From contig NZ_CP099391.1 of the NCBI RefSeq assembly GCF_023913515.1, positions 868,001-932,000 on the forward strand: a stretch of DNA of 64,000 bases, read 5' to 3'. Of the stretch, positions 18,183-28,206 are shown piece by piece. Position numbers and translations under genes: made by a program. Under the pieces are notes generated by a model. The model was not told the origin of the DNA. It ran no database searches and saw nothing but the letters and a program-made list of their open reading frames with translations. How positions within the stretch are numbered: position 1 is the stretch's first letter; each line of letters opens with the position of its first letter. The stretch comes from Natronococcus sp. CG52. Lineage in GTDB: Archaea; Halobacteriota; Halobacteria; Halobacteriales; Natrialbaceae.

Positions 18183-19088
18183 ATGGCACGCCTCGAACTA
18201 TCCAACCTGCACGCGGAAGTGGCGGACGGTGACGAGAAGATTCTCGAGGGGGTCAACCTCGAGGTCGAGTCGGGCGAAATCCACGCCCTGATGGGGCCCA
18301 ACGGCTCCGGGAAATCGACGACCGCGAAGGTCATCGCCGGCCACCCGGCCTACGAGGTCACCGAGGGCGAGGTCCTGATCCACCTCGAGGAGGGCGAGTT
18401 CGGCGAAGATATCGAGATCGACGAGGACCAGCGTACCTGGAACCTCCTCGAACTCGAGCCCAACGAGCGCGCGGCACTCGGTGTCTTCCTCGGCTTCCAG
18501 TATCCCGCCGAGATCGACGGCGTCACGATGACGAACTTCCTCCGGACGGCGCTCAACGCCAAGATCGAGGAGCGCGAAGAGCTCTTCGAGGACGAGGAAA
18601 GCGAGGAAGAAGAAGCGGACGAAGGCTTCGAGACCTCGCCGATGGAAGGCCCCGCCGACGAGGGCGAGGTCGGCGTCGCCGAGTTCCAGCAGATCCTCCA
18701 GGAGAAGATGGAGCAACTGGACATGGACGAGAAGTTCGCCCAGCGCTACCTCAACGCCGGCTTCTCCGGCGGCGAGAAGAAACAGAACGAGGTCCTTCAG
18801 GCGGCCATCCTCGAGCCCTCGATCGCCGTCCTCGACGAGATCGACTCCGGGCTCGACATCGACCGCCTGCAGGACGTTTCGAATGGCATCAACGCGCTGC
18901 GCGACGAGCAGGGCACCGGCATCCTCCAGATCACCCACTACCAGCGCATCCTCGACTACGTCGAGCCGGATCACGTCCACGTGATGCTCGACGGCCAGAT
19001 CGCCAAGAGCGGCGGTCCCGAACTCGCCGAAGAGCTCGAGGACAAGGGGTACGACTGGGTCCGCGACGAGGTCTACGGCACTGCGTAA
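18183..19088 (+). CDS. sufC: Fe-S cluster assembly ATPase SufC
   Basis: A 301-residue ABC-type ATPase of the SUF system. Walker [10 protein letters not shown] starts at residue 38, the signature is [10 protein letters not shown], and Walker B is [14 protein letters not shown]. It is longer than bacterial SufC (about 250) because of an acidic insert around residues 135-165 ([13 protein letters not shown]), a common haloarchaeal feature. It powers the SufBCD scaffold. It heads sufC-sufB-sufD. Confidence 0.95.
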   Translation: MARLELSNLHAEVADGDEKILEGVNLEVESGEIHALMGPNGSGKSTTAKVIAGHPAYEVTEGEVLIHLEEGEFGEDIEIDEDQRTWNLLELEPNERAALGVFLGFQYPAEIDGVTMTNFLRTALNAKIEEREELFEDEESEEEEADEGFETSPMEGPADEGEVGVAEFQQILQEKMEQLDMDEKFAQRYLNAGFSGGEKKQNEVLQAAILEPSIAVLDEIDSGLDIDRLQDVSNGINALRDEQGTGILQITHYQRILDYVEPDHVHVMLDGQIAKSGGPELAEELEDKGYDWVRDEVYGTA

Positions 19089-19149
19089 CCGAATCTGGCT
19101 AGAACAACGGTAATAACGCTACAGCCGTAACCATATACACAATCACATC

Positions 19150-20580
19150 ATGAGTTCCGATCAAGACCACCTAAAAGAGACAGACACTGAGGCCCGGTTC
19201 GAGTTCAAGAAAGAGGAGAACTCCGCAGTCAGATCCGACAAAGGCCTGACCGAGGAGGTCATCCGTATGATCTCCGAGGACAAGGACGAACCCGACTGGA
19301 TGCTCGAGCGCCGTCTCCGCGCGCTCAAGCAGTACCAGAACATGCCGATGCCGACGGACTGGCCCGGCCAGCCCGACCTGACCGAACTCGACATCGAAGA
19401 GATCGTCCCCTACATCCGCCCGGACGTCGACAAGCGCGAAGGCGTCGACGACTGGACGGAGCTGCCCGACGAGATCAAGGACACGTTCGACAAGCTGGGC
19501 ATCCCGGAAGCCGAGAAGAACGCACTCTCCGGCGTCGGCGCCCAGTACGAGTCCGAGGTCGTCTACCAGAACATGCAGGAGCAGTGGGAGGAGAAAGGCG
19601 TAGTCTTCATGAACATGGACCGCGCCGTCAAGGAGCACCCGGAGCTCGTCAAGGAGTACTTCATGACGACCTGCGTGCCACCGAGTGACAACAAGTTCGC
19701 GGCGCTCCACGGCGCCGTCTGGTCCGGCGGCTCGTTCGTGTACGTCCCCGAGGACGTCACCGTCGAGATGCCGGTTCAGGCCTACTTCCGCATGAACTCG
19801 GAAGGGATGGGCCAGTTCGAGCACACGCTCATCGTCGCCGAGGAAGGCTCCGAAGTTCACTACATCGAGGGCTGTTCCGCACCGAAGTACGGCACCCACA
19901 ACCTCCACTCCGGCTGTGTCGAGGTCTTCGTCGGCGAAGACGCCCACGTTCAGTACTCGACCGTCCAGAACTGGTCGAAGAACACGTTCAACCTCAACAC
20001 CAAGCGCGCGATCTGTGAGGAGAACGCGACGATGGAGTGGGTCTCCGGCAGCATGGGCTCGAAGGCAACCATGCTCTATCCGTGTACGATCCTCAAGGGT
20101 CGCGGCTCGACGGACACCCACATCACCATCGCCTTCGCGGGCGAGGGCCAGAACATCGACACCGGCGCGAAGGTCTACCACAACGCGCCCGATACCAGCT
20201 CGACCATCGAGTCCAAATCGATCTCCAAGGACGGCGGCCGCACCAACTACCGCGGTCTCGTCCACATCGCCGACGGCGCCGAGAACTCGAGCACTGCCGT
20301 CGAGTGTGACGCGCTGATGTTCGACAACGAGTCCACCTCGGACACCATGCCGTACATGGAGATCGAGGAGTCGAAGGTCGACGTCGCTCACGAGGCGACG
20401 GTCGGCAAGATCGGCGACGAGGACATCTTCTACCTCCAGTCGCGCGGACTGGACGACGACGACGCCAAGAAGATGATCGTCGCCGGCTTCATCGAGCCGA
20501 TCACGGAGGAACTGCCGATCGAGTACGCGGTCGAACTCAACCGCCTCATCGAACTCGAGATGGAAGGTAGCCTCGGATAA
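19150..20580 (+). CDS. sufB: Fe-S cluster assembly protein SufB
   Basis: A 476-residue scaffold on which Fe-S clusters are built. The family pattern is clear: N-terminal KGLTEEVIRMISEDKDEPDWML, GVVFMNMDRAVKEHPELVKEY, then a beta-helix with EGCSAPKY and the C-terminal SRGLDDDDAKKMIVAGFIEP. It starts 61 bp after sufC. Only a single base separates its stop from the sufD ATG. Confidence 0.95.
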   Translation: MSSDQDHLKETDTEARFEFKKEENSAVRSDKGLTEEVIRMISEDKDEPDWMLERRLRALKQYQNMPMPTDWPGQPDLTELDIEEIVPYIRPDVDKREGVDDWTELPDEIKDTFDKLGIPEAEKNALSGVGAQYESEVVYQNMQEQWEEKGVVFMNMDRAVKEHPELVKEYFMTTCVPPSDNKFAALHGAVWSGGSFVYVPEDVTVEMPVQAYFRMNSEGMGQFEHTLIVAEEGSEVHYIEGCSAPKYGTHNLHSGCVEVFVGEDAHVQYSTVQNWSKNTFNLNTKRAICEENATMEWVSGSMGSKATMLYPCTILKGRGSTDTHITIAFAGEGQNIDTGAKVYHNAPDTSSTIESKSISKDGGRTNYRGLVHIADGAENSSTAVECDALMFDNESTSDTMPYMEIEESKVDVAHEATVGKIGDEDIFYLQSRGLDDDDAKKMIVAGFIEPITEELPIEYAVELNRLIELEMEGSLG

Positions 20581-20581
20581 T

Positions 20582-21796
20582 ATGAGCACGCAGGTACACG
20601 CCAATCTAACGGAGGAACAGGTACGCGAGATCAGCGGAGGACTAGACGAGCCCGACTGGCTCCTCGAAACCCGCCTCGAGGCCCTCGAGGCCCTCGAGGA
20701 GCTCGACATGCCCGACGTCATCCGGACGCCGGGTCGCAACTGGACGAACCTCCACGAGCTCGACTTCGAGTCGCTCGTCGACCCGCTGAACGCCGCCGAG
20801 AACAAGGACCAGGTCGGCCCGGAAGAGGTCGACGTTCTCCCGTGGTCCGAAGCGGTTCAGGAGCACGAGGAGCTCCTGAAGGAGCGCTTCGGCAGCATCG
20901 TGGACCCGCAGGAGAACTACCTGACGGCACTCTCCACGGCGCTGTTCAGCACCGGAACGGTCGTCTACGTCCCCGAGGGCGTCGACGCCGAGGACGTCAC
21001 CATCCGGACCGAACAGAACTCCCGCTCGCTGTTCAACTACACGCTCGTCGTCACCGAGAAATCGAGCTCGGTCACGATCCTCGAGCGCCAGTCGACCGGC
21101 GAGGAGCAGGAGGAACAGTACTACAGCGGGATCGTCGAGATTGACGCCGGCGAGAACAGCAACGTCCAGTACGGCAGCCTCCAGAACCTCTCGGAGGACG
21201 CCTACAACTTCACCGTCAAGCGCGGTGACACCGGCACCTACGCCACGATAGACTGGATCGAGGTCAACCTCGGCAGCCAGCTGACCAAGGCGGGAGTCTC
21301 GACCGAACTCAACGGCGAAGGCTCGGAAACGCAGATCGTCGGCGCGTTCTACGGCCACAACGACCAGCACTTCGACTTAGACGCGAAGGTCTGGCACCGC
21401 GCCGAGCACACGACCGCCGACCTCGTCACCCGCGGCGTCACCGACGACGTCGCCCGCTCGGTCTACGAGGGCGTTCAGGACGTCGGTCGCGACGCCTGGG
21501 ACACCAGCTCCTACCAGCGCGAGAACACGCTGATGCTGAGCGACGAGTCCGAGGCCGACGCCTCGCCGAAGCTGATCATCAACAACCACGACACCGAGGC
21601 CAGCCACTCGGCGACGGTCGGCCAGATCGACCAGGAGGACCTGCTGTACATGACCTCCCGCGGCATCGATCCTCGATCCGCGCGCAACATGCTCGTCGAA
21701 GGCTTCTTCGTGCCCGTGCTCGAGGAGATCGCGGTCGACGAACTCCGCGAGGATCTCGAGGACCTGGTCGAAGCGCGACTGCGACAGCGCGACTAA
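20582..21796 (+). CDS. sufD: Fe-S cluster assembly protein SufD
   Basis: A 404-residue SufB paralogue that pairs with SufB on the SufC dimer. It shares the N-terminal DEPDWLLETRLEALEAL and the C-terminal TSRGIDPRSARNMLVEGFFVPVLEE with the family. The central beta-helix is more diverged than in SufB. It follows sufB with a 1-bp gap, so the three genes form one operon. Confidence 0.95.
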   Translation: MSTQVHANLTEEQVREISGGLDEPDWLLETRLEALEALEELDMPDVIRTPGRNWTNLHELDFESLVDPLNAAENKDQVGPEEVDVLPWSEAVQEHEELLKERFGSIVDPQENYLTALSTALFSTGTVVYVPEGVDAEDVTIRTEQNSRSLFNYTLVVTEKSSSVTILERQSTGEEQEEQYYSGIVEIDAGENSNVQYGSLQNLSEDAYNFTVKRGDTGTYATIDWIEVNLGSQLTKAGVSTELNGEGSETQIVGAFYGHNDQHFDLDAKVWHRAEHTTADLVTRGVTDDVARSVYEGVQDVGRDAWDTSSYQRENTLMLSDESEADASPKLIINNHDTEASHSATVGQIDQEDLLYMTSRGIDPRSARNMLVEGFFVPVLEEIAVDELREDLEDLVEARLRQRD

Positions 21797-21934
21797 CTTC
21801 TCGAACGAGCGTCTCTCTGCCGTTCTTCTCTCAGTTCCCGTTCGATAGCCGCAGCACTCCACCGGTGCCGACCGACGGAGGGGAAGCCGGCGTCTGACGA
21901 GCCTTTTTGTACCGAAGCGAAGTACCGGTGGTCG

Positions 21935-22939
21935 ATGCGGGAACTCCCCGTCGACCTGGACGAAGACACGCTCGAGGCCCTCGAGGCGGAGCGCCGACTG
22001 ATCGGGTTCGAGAGTCGGGCCGCGTACGTCCGGTGGATCGTCGACCACCGAGGATCGATCAGTGACGCGTCGAGCGAGGGCGACGGACTGCTCGAGGCCT
22101 ATCGACGGCGGGTCGAGAGCCTCGAGGGACGGCTCGAGGCTGCGACCGACACCGGCGAGTCGGAGACGGTAGACGCGGACGCAGCGGACGGGTCGACGAA
22201 CGAGCGGAGCGGTCCCGAATCGGAATCGGAACCCGGTGAGGACGACGCGTGGCGGCGCTGGGAGCAGGATCCGACGATCGAAGTCCGCGGCCGACCGCGA
22301 CGGACCGTCAGGCGAGCCGCGGACGACGAGCAGTCCGCGGAGGCAACCGTCGGCGGTTCCGCCACGACCGCAGTGGAGCGCGACCGTCCCGCTCGAGCCG
22401 AATACGATATCCGACGGGAGGGGGAGAGCGAAACCCCGCCTTCGGCTGAGACCGATTCGGCGACCCTCTCCCCCGAGCGCGTCGTTCGCATCGCCGAAGA
22501 TCCGGTCTCGGCCGACGCGGACGTCCTCGACACCGTCGAGGTCGAGCGACTCGACGAGTTCTCTCGACGAGCGGTCGCGAAAACTCGAGAGCGGCTGGAT
22601 CGGGACGTCGAAACGGGGCTCGACTACCGGTCGACGACGCCGCTGACGAGCGCGGACGTTCGTCCCGGCGAGGACCTCGTCGACCTCGAGACGCTGTCCG
22701 TCCCCGGCCGCTCCGAAGCGGAACTGGCGCGACGGCGTGCTGTCGCCGGGCGGGCGCTCGCCTTTCTCCGAGACGAGGGCGGAGCGCGAAAGGCCGACTT
22801 CGCCGAGCAGTTTTACGAGACGTCTCCGGCCGGCTACGCGACTCCCGAGAGCTGGTGGTCGTTCCTCAAGGAAGTCTTCAGGCAGGTCGAGGCGGTCGAC
22901 GGCGGCGACGGCGCTCGCACCTGGCGATACACCGGTTGA
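21935..22939 (+). CDS. Haloarchaeal protein with N-terminal DNA-binding-like helix, hypothetical
   Basis: A 334-residue protein. The first 45 residues (RELPVDLDEDTLEALEAE, AAYVRWIVDHRG) resemble a ribbon-helix-helix unit. A short coiled coil (RRVESLEGRLEAA) and a long acidic, disordered middle follow. The last 75 residues (ALAFLRDEGGARKADFAEQF, SWWSFLKEVFRQVEAV) look like a winged helix. This looks like a haloarchaea-specific regulator or chromosome-associated protein. Its function is unknown. Confidence 0.6.
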   Translation: MRELPVDLDEDTLEALEAERRLIGFESRAAYVRWIVDHRGSISDASSEGDGLLEAYRRRVESLEGRLEAATDTGESETVDADAADGSTNERSGPESESEPGEDDAWRRWEQDPTIEVRGRPRRTVRRAADDEQSAEATVGGSATTAVERDRPARAEYDIRREGESETPPSAETDSATLSPERVVRIAEDPVSADADVLDTVEVERLDEFSRRAVAKTRERLDRDVETGLDYRSTTPLTSADVRPGEDLVDLETLSVPGRSEAELARRRAVAGRALAFLRDEGGARKADFAEQFYETSPAGYATPESWWSFLKEVFRQVEAVDGGDGARTWRYTG

Positions 22940-22997
22940 ACCGAACCCGAAGACGGAGATGCCGGAAGTTAAGTAGCATGCTCACCCACGAATATCT

Positions 22998-23492
22998 ATG
23001 AGTCTGGGACAGCGTGTCTCGAGCGACCACCAACTAGCCCGACTCCTCCAGATCGGGGTCGTGCTGGAGGAAGTCGTCGAGTCACGCGCCGCCCACCACC
23101 TCGAGTCGCTGCCCGCCGACGAGCGTCAGGCGATCGACGACGACGTGCGGGAACTGCTCGCCGAGGCCGCCGAGGAGTCGGCCGGCCACCGGGAGCGACT
23201 CGAGGCGCTGGTCGACGAACTCGACGCGGAGACAGTCGCCTACGAGGAGATCAACGCGCTGGTCGACGCGCAGTACGGCCCGCCGGAGGATACGGACGGC
23301 GTCCTCTACGATCAGCTCTGTAACGAGGAGACCGCCTACAAGTTCTACGACGATCTGATCGAGGCGGTCGAGGCCTCCGACGCCGAGTTCGCGATCGATC
23401 GCGACCGGCTGCTCGAGACGCTGTACGACATTCGAGAGGAGGAACGGGAGGGCGTCGAGGAAGTGACCGAGATCATGGAGCGCAGGGCATGA
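22998..23492 (+). CDS. Ferritin-like (rubrerythrin-type) protein
   Basis: A 164-residue all-helical protein. Pairs of carboxylate/His residues recur as expected for a ferritin-like four-helix bundle: EEVVESRAAHH in helix 1, EESAGHRERLE in helix 2, NEETAYKFYDD in helix 3, EEEREGVEEV in helix 4. It probably binds a di-iron centre. It lies 67 bp before a DtxR-type metal regulator on the same strand, which supports a role in iron handling or oxidative stress. Confidence 0.75.
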   Translation: MSLGQRVSSDHQLARLLQIGVVLEEVVESRAAHHLESLPADERQAIDDDVRELLAEAAEESAGHRERLEALVDELDAETVAYEEINALVDAQYGPPEDTDGVLYDQLCNEETAYKFYDDLIEAVEASDAEFAIDRDRLLETLYDIREEEREGVEEVTEIMERRA

Positions 23493-23559
23493 CCGGAACG
23501 CGAAGCGATCGGGGTCGACCGGCAGTTTGCAGCCAGACGGCGACGGACGGAGGGACGCA

Positions 23560-23991
23560 ATGAACACCGCAGATCAGTATCTCAAGGCGATCTACCTCGC
23601 ACAACGTATCGAAGACGGGCCGGCATCGACTGGAACGCTCGCCGATCTACTCGAGGTCAGCCCGGCGAGCGTCAACGAGATGATCGGGAAACTCGAGGGA
23701 CGCGACCTCGTCGAGCACGAGAAGTACAAGGGAGCCAGCCTGACCGAGGAGGGTCTGGAGCGCGCACACGACGCCCTCCAGACCTACTGCATCATCGAGC
23801 GGTTCCTCGCGAACGTCCTCGAGGTCGAGGAGTTCCGCGACGAGGCCCGCGCGCTCGAGAGCGTTATCGACGATACGGTCGCGGACCGACTCGATACGAT
23901 TATCGACCGGCCTAAGGAGTGTCCGGACTGTTTCGATCCCGAACTGGACTGCTGTGAACGGCTGGAACTCGTCGACGGCCGAGCGGACTGA
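23560..23991 (+). CDS. DtxR/SirR-family metal-dependent regulator
   Basis: A 143-residue regulator. The N-terminal winged helix is clear (NTADQYLKAIYLAQRIEDG, TGTLADLLEVSPASVNEM), followed by the metal-binding dimer domain (DALQTYCIIERFLANVLEVEEF). A C-terminal cysteine motif ECPDCFDPELDCC is present. There is no SH3-like third domain, as in other archaeal members. The start at 23560 begins the conserved region; the open frame extends further upstream without family similarity. It is a plausible iron or manganese sensor for the ferritin-like gene before it and possibly suf. Confidence 0.88.
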   Translation: MNTADQYLKAIYLAQRIEDGPASTGTLADLLEVSPASVNEMIGKLEGRDLVEHEKYKGASLTEEGLERAHDALQTYCIIERFLANVLEVEEFRDEARALESVIDDTVADRLDTIIDRPKECPDCFDPELDCCERLELVDGRAD

Positions 23992-24002
23992 CTCGCAGAC
24001 AG

Positions 24003-25781
24003 TTACTCCGCGCCGAAACGAACGTATCGCCGACCCACGAGCGCCGCACAGACGAGTACGCTGATGACCGTGACGGAGAGTTCGATCGGGAGTGACCACG
24101 TCTCGCCCTCCCAGTCGCTCTCGAAGACGTCCGCGTAGTAGCTCGCTGCCTCCGAGCTGTGCAGGGCGAGCAGCACTTCCCGATTGTGCTGCAGCGAGTT
24201 CTCGTTCCAGTTGGCGCTGCCGACGACGGCGGTCTCCCGGTCGATCACGACCCCCTTGGCGTGGATCTTTTCGAAGTCGTCCGTCTCGTCGACGAGCCTG
24301 ACCTCGAGCGGAAGCTCCTCTGCGGCGACGGTTCGCTCGAGGTCGGCGGCCAGGGCTTCGTTCTCGTCCTCGACGTACCACGTCGAGTCGAGCAGGATTC
24401 GAACGTCGACACCTCGACGAGCCGCGTCGACGCTCGCCTCGAGCAGCGAGACGTCGGCGTCGATGCTGGCCTGCTTGATTAGAATCTCGTCGTCGGCGCC
24501 CTCGAGCAGTTCCCGTAGTCTGGACTCGGCGTTCTCGGGCGCGAGCAGGAGTTCGACCGAGTCGACCGGCACCGTCGCGGGATCGTGGCTCGTCCGGAAG
24601 TCGCGGGGCGGAGCGGGGTCGTCCTCGACGAACGAAGTACCGTCTCGGAACGCCGCACCCGACTCGGTGTCCCACCCCTCGAAGTCCGCCCGGAAGACCG
24701 CGGCCAGATCGGCCGCGAGTTCGGCGTTTTCGACGTGGACTCCCCAGCCGCGGCTCGACTCGCCGCCGACGCCGGAGGGCTTCCAGTTCTCGGTCGTAAC
24801 GACGACCGCGTCGTCCGCGACGGCGTACTTGGGGTGGTGGTACCGGTAGCGCGCTCCCTCCCCGCCGATGACGCGAACGTCGACGCCGCCGTCCTCGAGC
24901 GTCTCGAGCACCGATTCGGTCGCGCGCGGCGTTCCGCCGACGGGTCCCGACTCGAGCAAGACCGCCACCTCGACGCCGCGGTCGGCCGCCCCGACGAGTT
25001 CCGCGGCGATCTCGTCGTCGGTGAACGTGTAGCCGGCCAGCAGGAGCCGTTCGTCGGCGTCGCGGATCGCTTTGCGCGGGACCTCCGGCGAATCGGGGAG
25101 GACGAACGCCGTCGCGTCGTCGACGTCCGCGGTCGAAACCGGGAGACAGGTCGCGTCGCGCGGCCACCACGATCCTCGGCCCGCTCCGTCGGTGGTTCGG
25201 TTCCGTTCGGTCGCGTCTCGCTGGCGGTGCCAGCGTTCGGCCGTCGGCGCGCGGTCGTACGACACCGCGTCCACCGTTTTCGATCCGTTCCGGAGTTCGA
25301 GTTCGTCCCCGTCGACGGCGAGTCGAAGCGTCCCCTCGAGTTCGACGACTCGATCGTCGGTCAGCTCGCGGGTCTCTTCGGGCGCAGTGCTGAGGGCAAC
25401 CCGACCCGAAACCGTCTCGCTCGGGAGGTGCGCGGTCGTGTGGCCGTCGGTGATCGTCCAGTTTTCGAGGCTCGTCTCCGGCGGCGTCTCGACCACGAGA
25501 AACTCCCCGACGTTCCCGCGGGTCGTGGGATTCGGGTAGAGTTCGACGATCCGCGGCTCCGGGACGGCCGTCACGGATTCGGTCGGCCGGGGGCAGACGA
25601 GGTCGTCGGTCCCGTCTCGTCGAGGAGTCTCCGCAGCCGGTGGCTGACGCTCGTCGACCGCCGCTGGAGTCGCTTCAGATGACGAGACGACGGTGGCGCC
25701 ACCGGCTGCGAACGGAAGCGAGATCGCGGTGACGGCGAGGACCGCCAGTCCGAGCGCGACCTCGACTCGCCGACGTGACAT
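24003..25781 (-). CDS. Secreted phospholipase D-like protein with lamin-tail domain
   Basis: A 592-residue surface protein. It has a signal/anchor helix at residues 8-28, a lamin-tail-like beta domain at about 70-180 (PRIVELYPNP, GEFLVVETP, ENWTITDG), two PLD half-domains, and a C-terminal membrane helix before a basic tail. PLD motif 1 is at H316-x-K318 (YHHPKYAVADD), less perfect than motif 2 at H507-x-K509 (HAKGVVIDRETAVVGSANW). The domains face outside if the N-terminus is cleaved or anchored. It could be a nuclease or phosphodiesterase; the substrate is unknown. Confidence 0.8.
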   Translation of the reverse strand: MSRRRVEVALGLAVLAVTAISLPFAAGGATVVSSSEATPAAVDERQPPAAETPRRDGTDDLVCPRPTESVTAVPEPRIVELYPNPTTRGNVGEFLVVETPPETSLENWTITDGHTTAHLPSETVSGRVALSTAPEETRELTDDRVVELEGTLRLAVDGDELELRNGSKTVDAVSYDRAPTAERWHRQRDATERNRTTDGAGRGSWWPRDATCLPVSTADVDDATAFVLPDSPEVPRKAIRDADERLLLAGYTFTDDEIAAELVGAADRGVEVAVLLESGPVGGTPRATESVLETLEDGGVDVRVIGGEGARYRYHHPKYAVADDAVVVTTENWKPSGVGGESSRGWGVHVENAELAADLAAVFRADFEGWDTESGAAFRDGTSFVEDDPAPPRDFRTSHDPATVPVDSVELLLAPENAESRLRELLEGADDEILIKQASIDADVSLLEASVDAARRGVDVRILLDSTWYVEDENEALAADLERTVAAEELPLEVRLVDETDDFEKIHAKGVVIDRETAVVGSANWNENSLQHNREVLLALHSSEAASYYADVFESDWEGETWSLPIELSVTVISVLVCAALVGRRYVRFGAE

Positions 25782-25845
25782 CGGCTCGTCTGGCCGCTCG
25801 TTCGTACTTAAACTCGCGGAAAATGCGGGCGTGAGCGAGTGTGAG

Positions 25846-27195
25846 TTACGCTGCCGGCTCGAGGTCGGCGCGCTCGGCCTCGGCCTGGACGAGGTAGGCG
25901 CGGTCGTCGGCGTACTCGGCGACGATCTCGAGTGCGTCTTTCGTGGCGATCTGGTTGAGCGCCCAGGCGGCGCTGGCCCGGACGCGGTCCGCCTCGTCGT
26001 CCTCGAGGAGGTCGGCGAGCGGCTCGATCGCTCGCGCGTCGCCGATCATCCCGAGTGCGCGGGCGGCGTTGCTTCGCACGTCCGGTTCGTCGTCGACGAG
26101 CTGGTTCGCGATCGGCTGGACGGCGTCCTCGGCGCCGATCTCTCCGAGCGCTCTGAACGCGGGCTTCTGCAGTTGCGGATTGGAGTCGACGTAGTCGAGC
26201 AGGGCGTCGACCACCCGTTCCTCGTCCGATCCGATCTTGCCGAGGATGCTCATCGCCTGCGTATCTCGGCGGTTCGCCTTCTGGAGCATCGGGTCGATGG
26301 CCTCCTCGGGGCCCATTCGTTCGAGAGCCTCCATGCAGTGGTCTTCCATGAACTCGGAGCCCAGCGAGTCGAGTGCGAGCAGGATCATGTCGACGTTGCC
26401 CCGCTTCTCGTGAACCTTCAGCGCGTGCCACTCCGGCGGGAAGTCCTTGACGTGGTCGAGCACGTCGTAAAATCCCTCGCGGCGGAGCTGTTCGCGGACC
26501 TCGAGGTCGGTCCACTCGGTGGCGTCGTCGACGTCTCCCTCGAACTCGTCGGTCGCCTCGAGCAGGTCGGCGATCGTCTCGGCGTCGTCGTCGGGGTCGA
26601 GCTCCGCAGCCTCGACCGCCTCGACGACGGCATCGAGCGTCGCGTCCAGTCGTTCAGGGACGTCCTCGCCAGCGTCGGCGATCGAGAGGTCGGTTCCGAG
26701 GATCGAGTTAATCGAGACGAGGTAGTCCTCGCCGGCCTCGAGCAGTTCCTCCTCGCCCTCCGCGGTCCAGCGCGTGCCGGTGATCGTGCCGCTGACGCCG
26801 TTTACCTCGCCGGTCACGTCTTCGGCGTAGGGACCGCGCTGCTCCTCGAGGTCGTCCTCGAGATCGTCGACGTCACTTTCGATCTCGTCGTACCGATCCT
26901 GAAGCTCCTCCTCCGGATGGACGACGTCTTCGTCCTCCTCGTCCTCGCCTTCCTCCGGCGGCTCCGGAATCTCGACGCTCTCGAACTCCTCGCGGAACGC
27001 CTCGATGTCCGTCTCGACGACGTCCAGATCGTCTTCGGTCTCTGCGGCCTCGAGATCGGCCTCGAGGGCTTCGACGTCGTCCTCGAATGCCTCGAGTCGA
27101 CCGCGAATCGTCTCGAGGTCGACCGGTTCCTCCTCCGGTTCTTCCCGTTCCGACCCTTCGGGAGTCTCGTCACCGTTCGCTTCGTCCTCGCTCAT
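25846..27195 (-). CDS. HEAT-repeat protein with acidic coiled-coil N-terminus
   Basis: A 449-residue cytoplasmic protein. The first 150 residues are very acidic and coiled-coil forming (RGRLEAFEDDVEALEADLEA). The C-terminal half has at least five HEAT-type repeats in the LGxIGxxxAxxxLxxLL pattern, for example ALGMIGDARAIEPLADLLED and ALGEIGAEDAVQPIANQLVD. HEAT repeats make protein-binding solenoids. The function in haloarchaea is not known. It is transcribed in the same direction as the PLD-like gene, 64 bp away. Confidence 0.75.
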   Translation of the reverse strand: MSEDEANGDETPEGSEREEPEEEPVDLETIRGRLEAFEDDVEALEADLEAAETEDDLDVVETDIEAFREEFESVEIPEPPEEGEDEEDEDVVHPEEELQDRYDEIESDVDDLEDDLEEQRGPYAEDVTGEVNGVSGTITGTRWTAEGEEELLEAGEDYLVSINSILGTDLSIADAGEDVPERLDATLDAVVEAVEAAELDPDDDAETIADLLEATDEFEGDVDDATEWTDLEVREQLRREGFYDVLDHVKDFPPEWHALKVHEKRGNVDMILLALDSLGSEFMEDHCMEALERMGPEEAIDPMLQKANRRDTQAMSILGKIGSDEERVVDALLDYVDSNPQLQKPAFRALGEIGAEDAVQPIANQLVDDEPDVRSNAARALGMIGDARAIEPLADLLEDDEADRVRASAAWALNQIATKDALEIVAEYADDRAYLVQAEAERADLEPAA

Positions 27196-27261
27196 GGAAT
27201 CACCCGGGGACGACGTCGACGTGTGACTGCGTTCATACGCGATTATCGTGTCAGCACGTTC

Positions 27262-27993
27262 CTAAGCGTTTCCATGCGCGTCTGTTTCGGCGGGCCGGGG
27301 CTCCGGCCGCCAGTAGAACCAGGGGCTGAGCGTCATGTACGCGATCCCGAGCGTCAGCAGCGCGTACGGGAACGTTCGGCCGGCGACGTTCGGGACCAGA
27401 ATCGCGAGCGCGTGGACGACGCCCATGATGGCCGCGTCTCGAGCCAGCAGGTCCGGGTACGGGATCCGCGAGACCATGAGGTAGGAGAACGCGGCCGTGA
27501 CGCCGAGGACGAGCAGCGGGTCGTCGACCGGGTGGCCGGCGAGGATTGCGGCCCCGATGATCGTCGCGGCGAGGGTCGTCTGGACACCCTCGGTGTAGCT
27601 CCCCGTCGTGTCGTAGGCGGTGTACAGTCCCAGTCGGGCGACGGCCATCGCGACGAACAGTCCACAGACCGCCGTCACGACCAGTAATTCGGCGGAGACC
27701 GCGTCGAAGCCGATCCCGAGGCCCTCGCTGACGACGACGAACGCGAGGACGGCGGGGGCGACGGCGAAGGAGGCGACGTCGGCGAGCGAGTCGAGGTAGG
27801 GACCCGCCTCGGTCCCGCCGTATCGGCGCGCGAGGAGTCCGTCGAGTCCGTCGGCGATCGCCGCCAGCAGGATGAGCCGTGCGGCGAGGTCGATGTCGAC
27901 GAACGCGACGACGATCGCGACGAACCCGAGCGTCGCGTTGGCAATCGTCACCGCGTCCGCGACGCCTAACCGGCCGACGAACCGCGGAAGCAT
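27262..27993 (-). CDS. pssA: Archaetidylserine synthase (CDP-alcohol phosphatidyltransferase)
   Basis: A 243-residue integral membrane enzyme that attaches serine to CDP-archaeol. The family motif is complete: DG-x2-DG..AR-x8-G-x3-D-x3-D reads DGLDGLLARR, then GPYLDSLAD. Six to eight hydrophobic helices follow. The start is set at MLPRFVGRLG; the open frame upstream adds a basic noncoding stretch. In Haloferax the PssA/PssD lipids are needed for ArtA (archaeosortase) processing of PGF-CTERM proteins, which is relevant to the provirus protein at 37-47 kb. Confidence 0.85.
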   Translation of the reverse strand: MLPRFVGRLGVADAVTIANATLGFVAIVVAFVDIDLAARLILLAAIADGLDGLLARRYGGTEAGPYLDSLADVASFAVAPAVLAFVVVSEGLGIGFDAVSAELLVVTAVCGLFVAMAVARLGLYTAYDTTGSYTEGVQTTLAATIIGAAILAGHPVDDPLLVLGVTAAFSYLMVSRIPYPDLLARDAAIMGVVHALAILVPNVAGRTFPYALLTLGIAYMTLSPWFYWRPEPRPAETDAHGNA

Positions 27994-28206
27994 ACTCTCC
28001 GATTCGGGTAGCGGATACCTTACGTGTTTTCGTTTCGAGAGACCGGGCTCGATTCTCGATAGATTCCTGTGGTTCACGAACGTGTTCGATGGAGCAGCTT
28101 CACTGCTCCGGGCCATCGCTCGCTCCGTTCACGATGACGCCGCAGCAAATCCTCGTTCGAGAATCGAACCGGGGCCGTTATAGTGCGACTCTCCCAACGC
28201 CAACGT

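Noticed and set aside
19171-20805. Long minus-strand frame over sufB
   Set aside because: Shadow of sufB; no domain, and sufB is fully supported.
25693-27687. 664-codon plus-strand frame over the HEAT-repeat and pssA genes
   Set aside because: Shadow; both minus-strand genes have clear domains.
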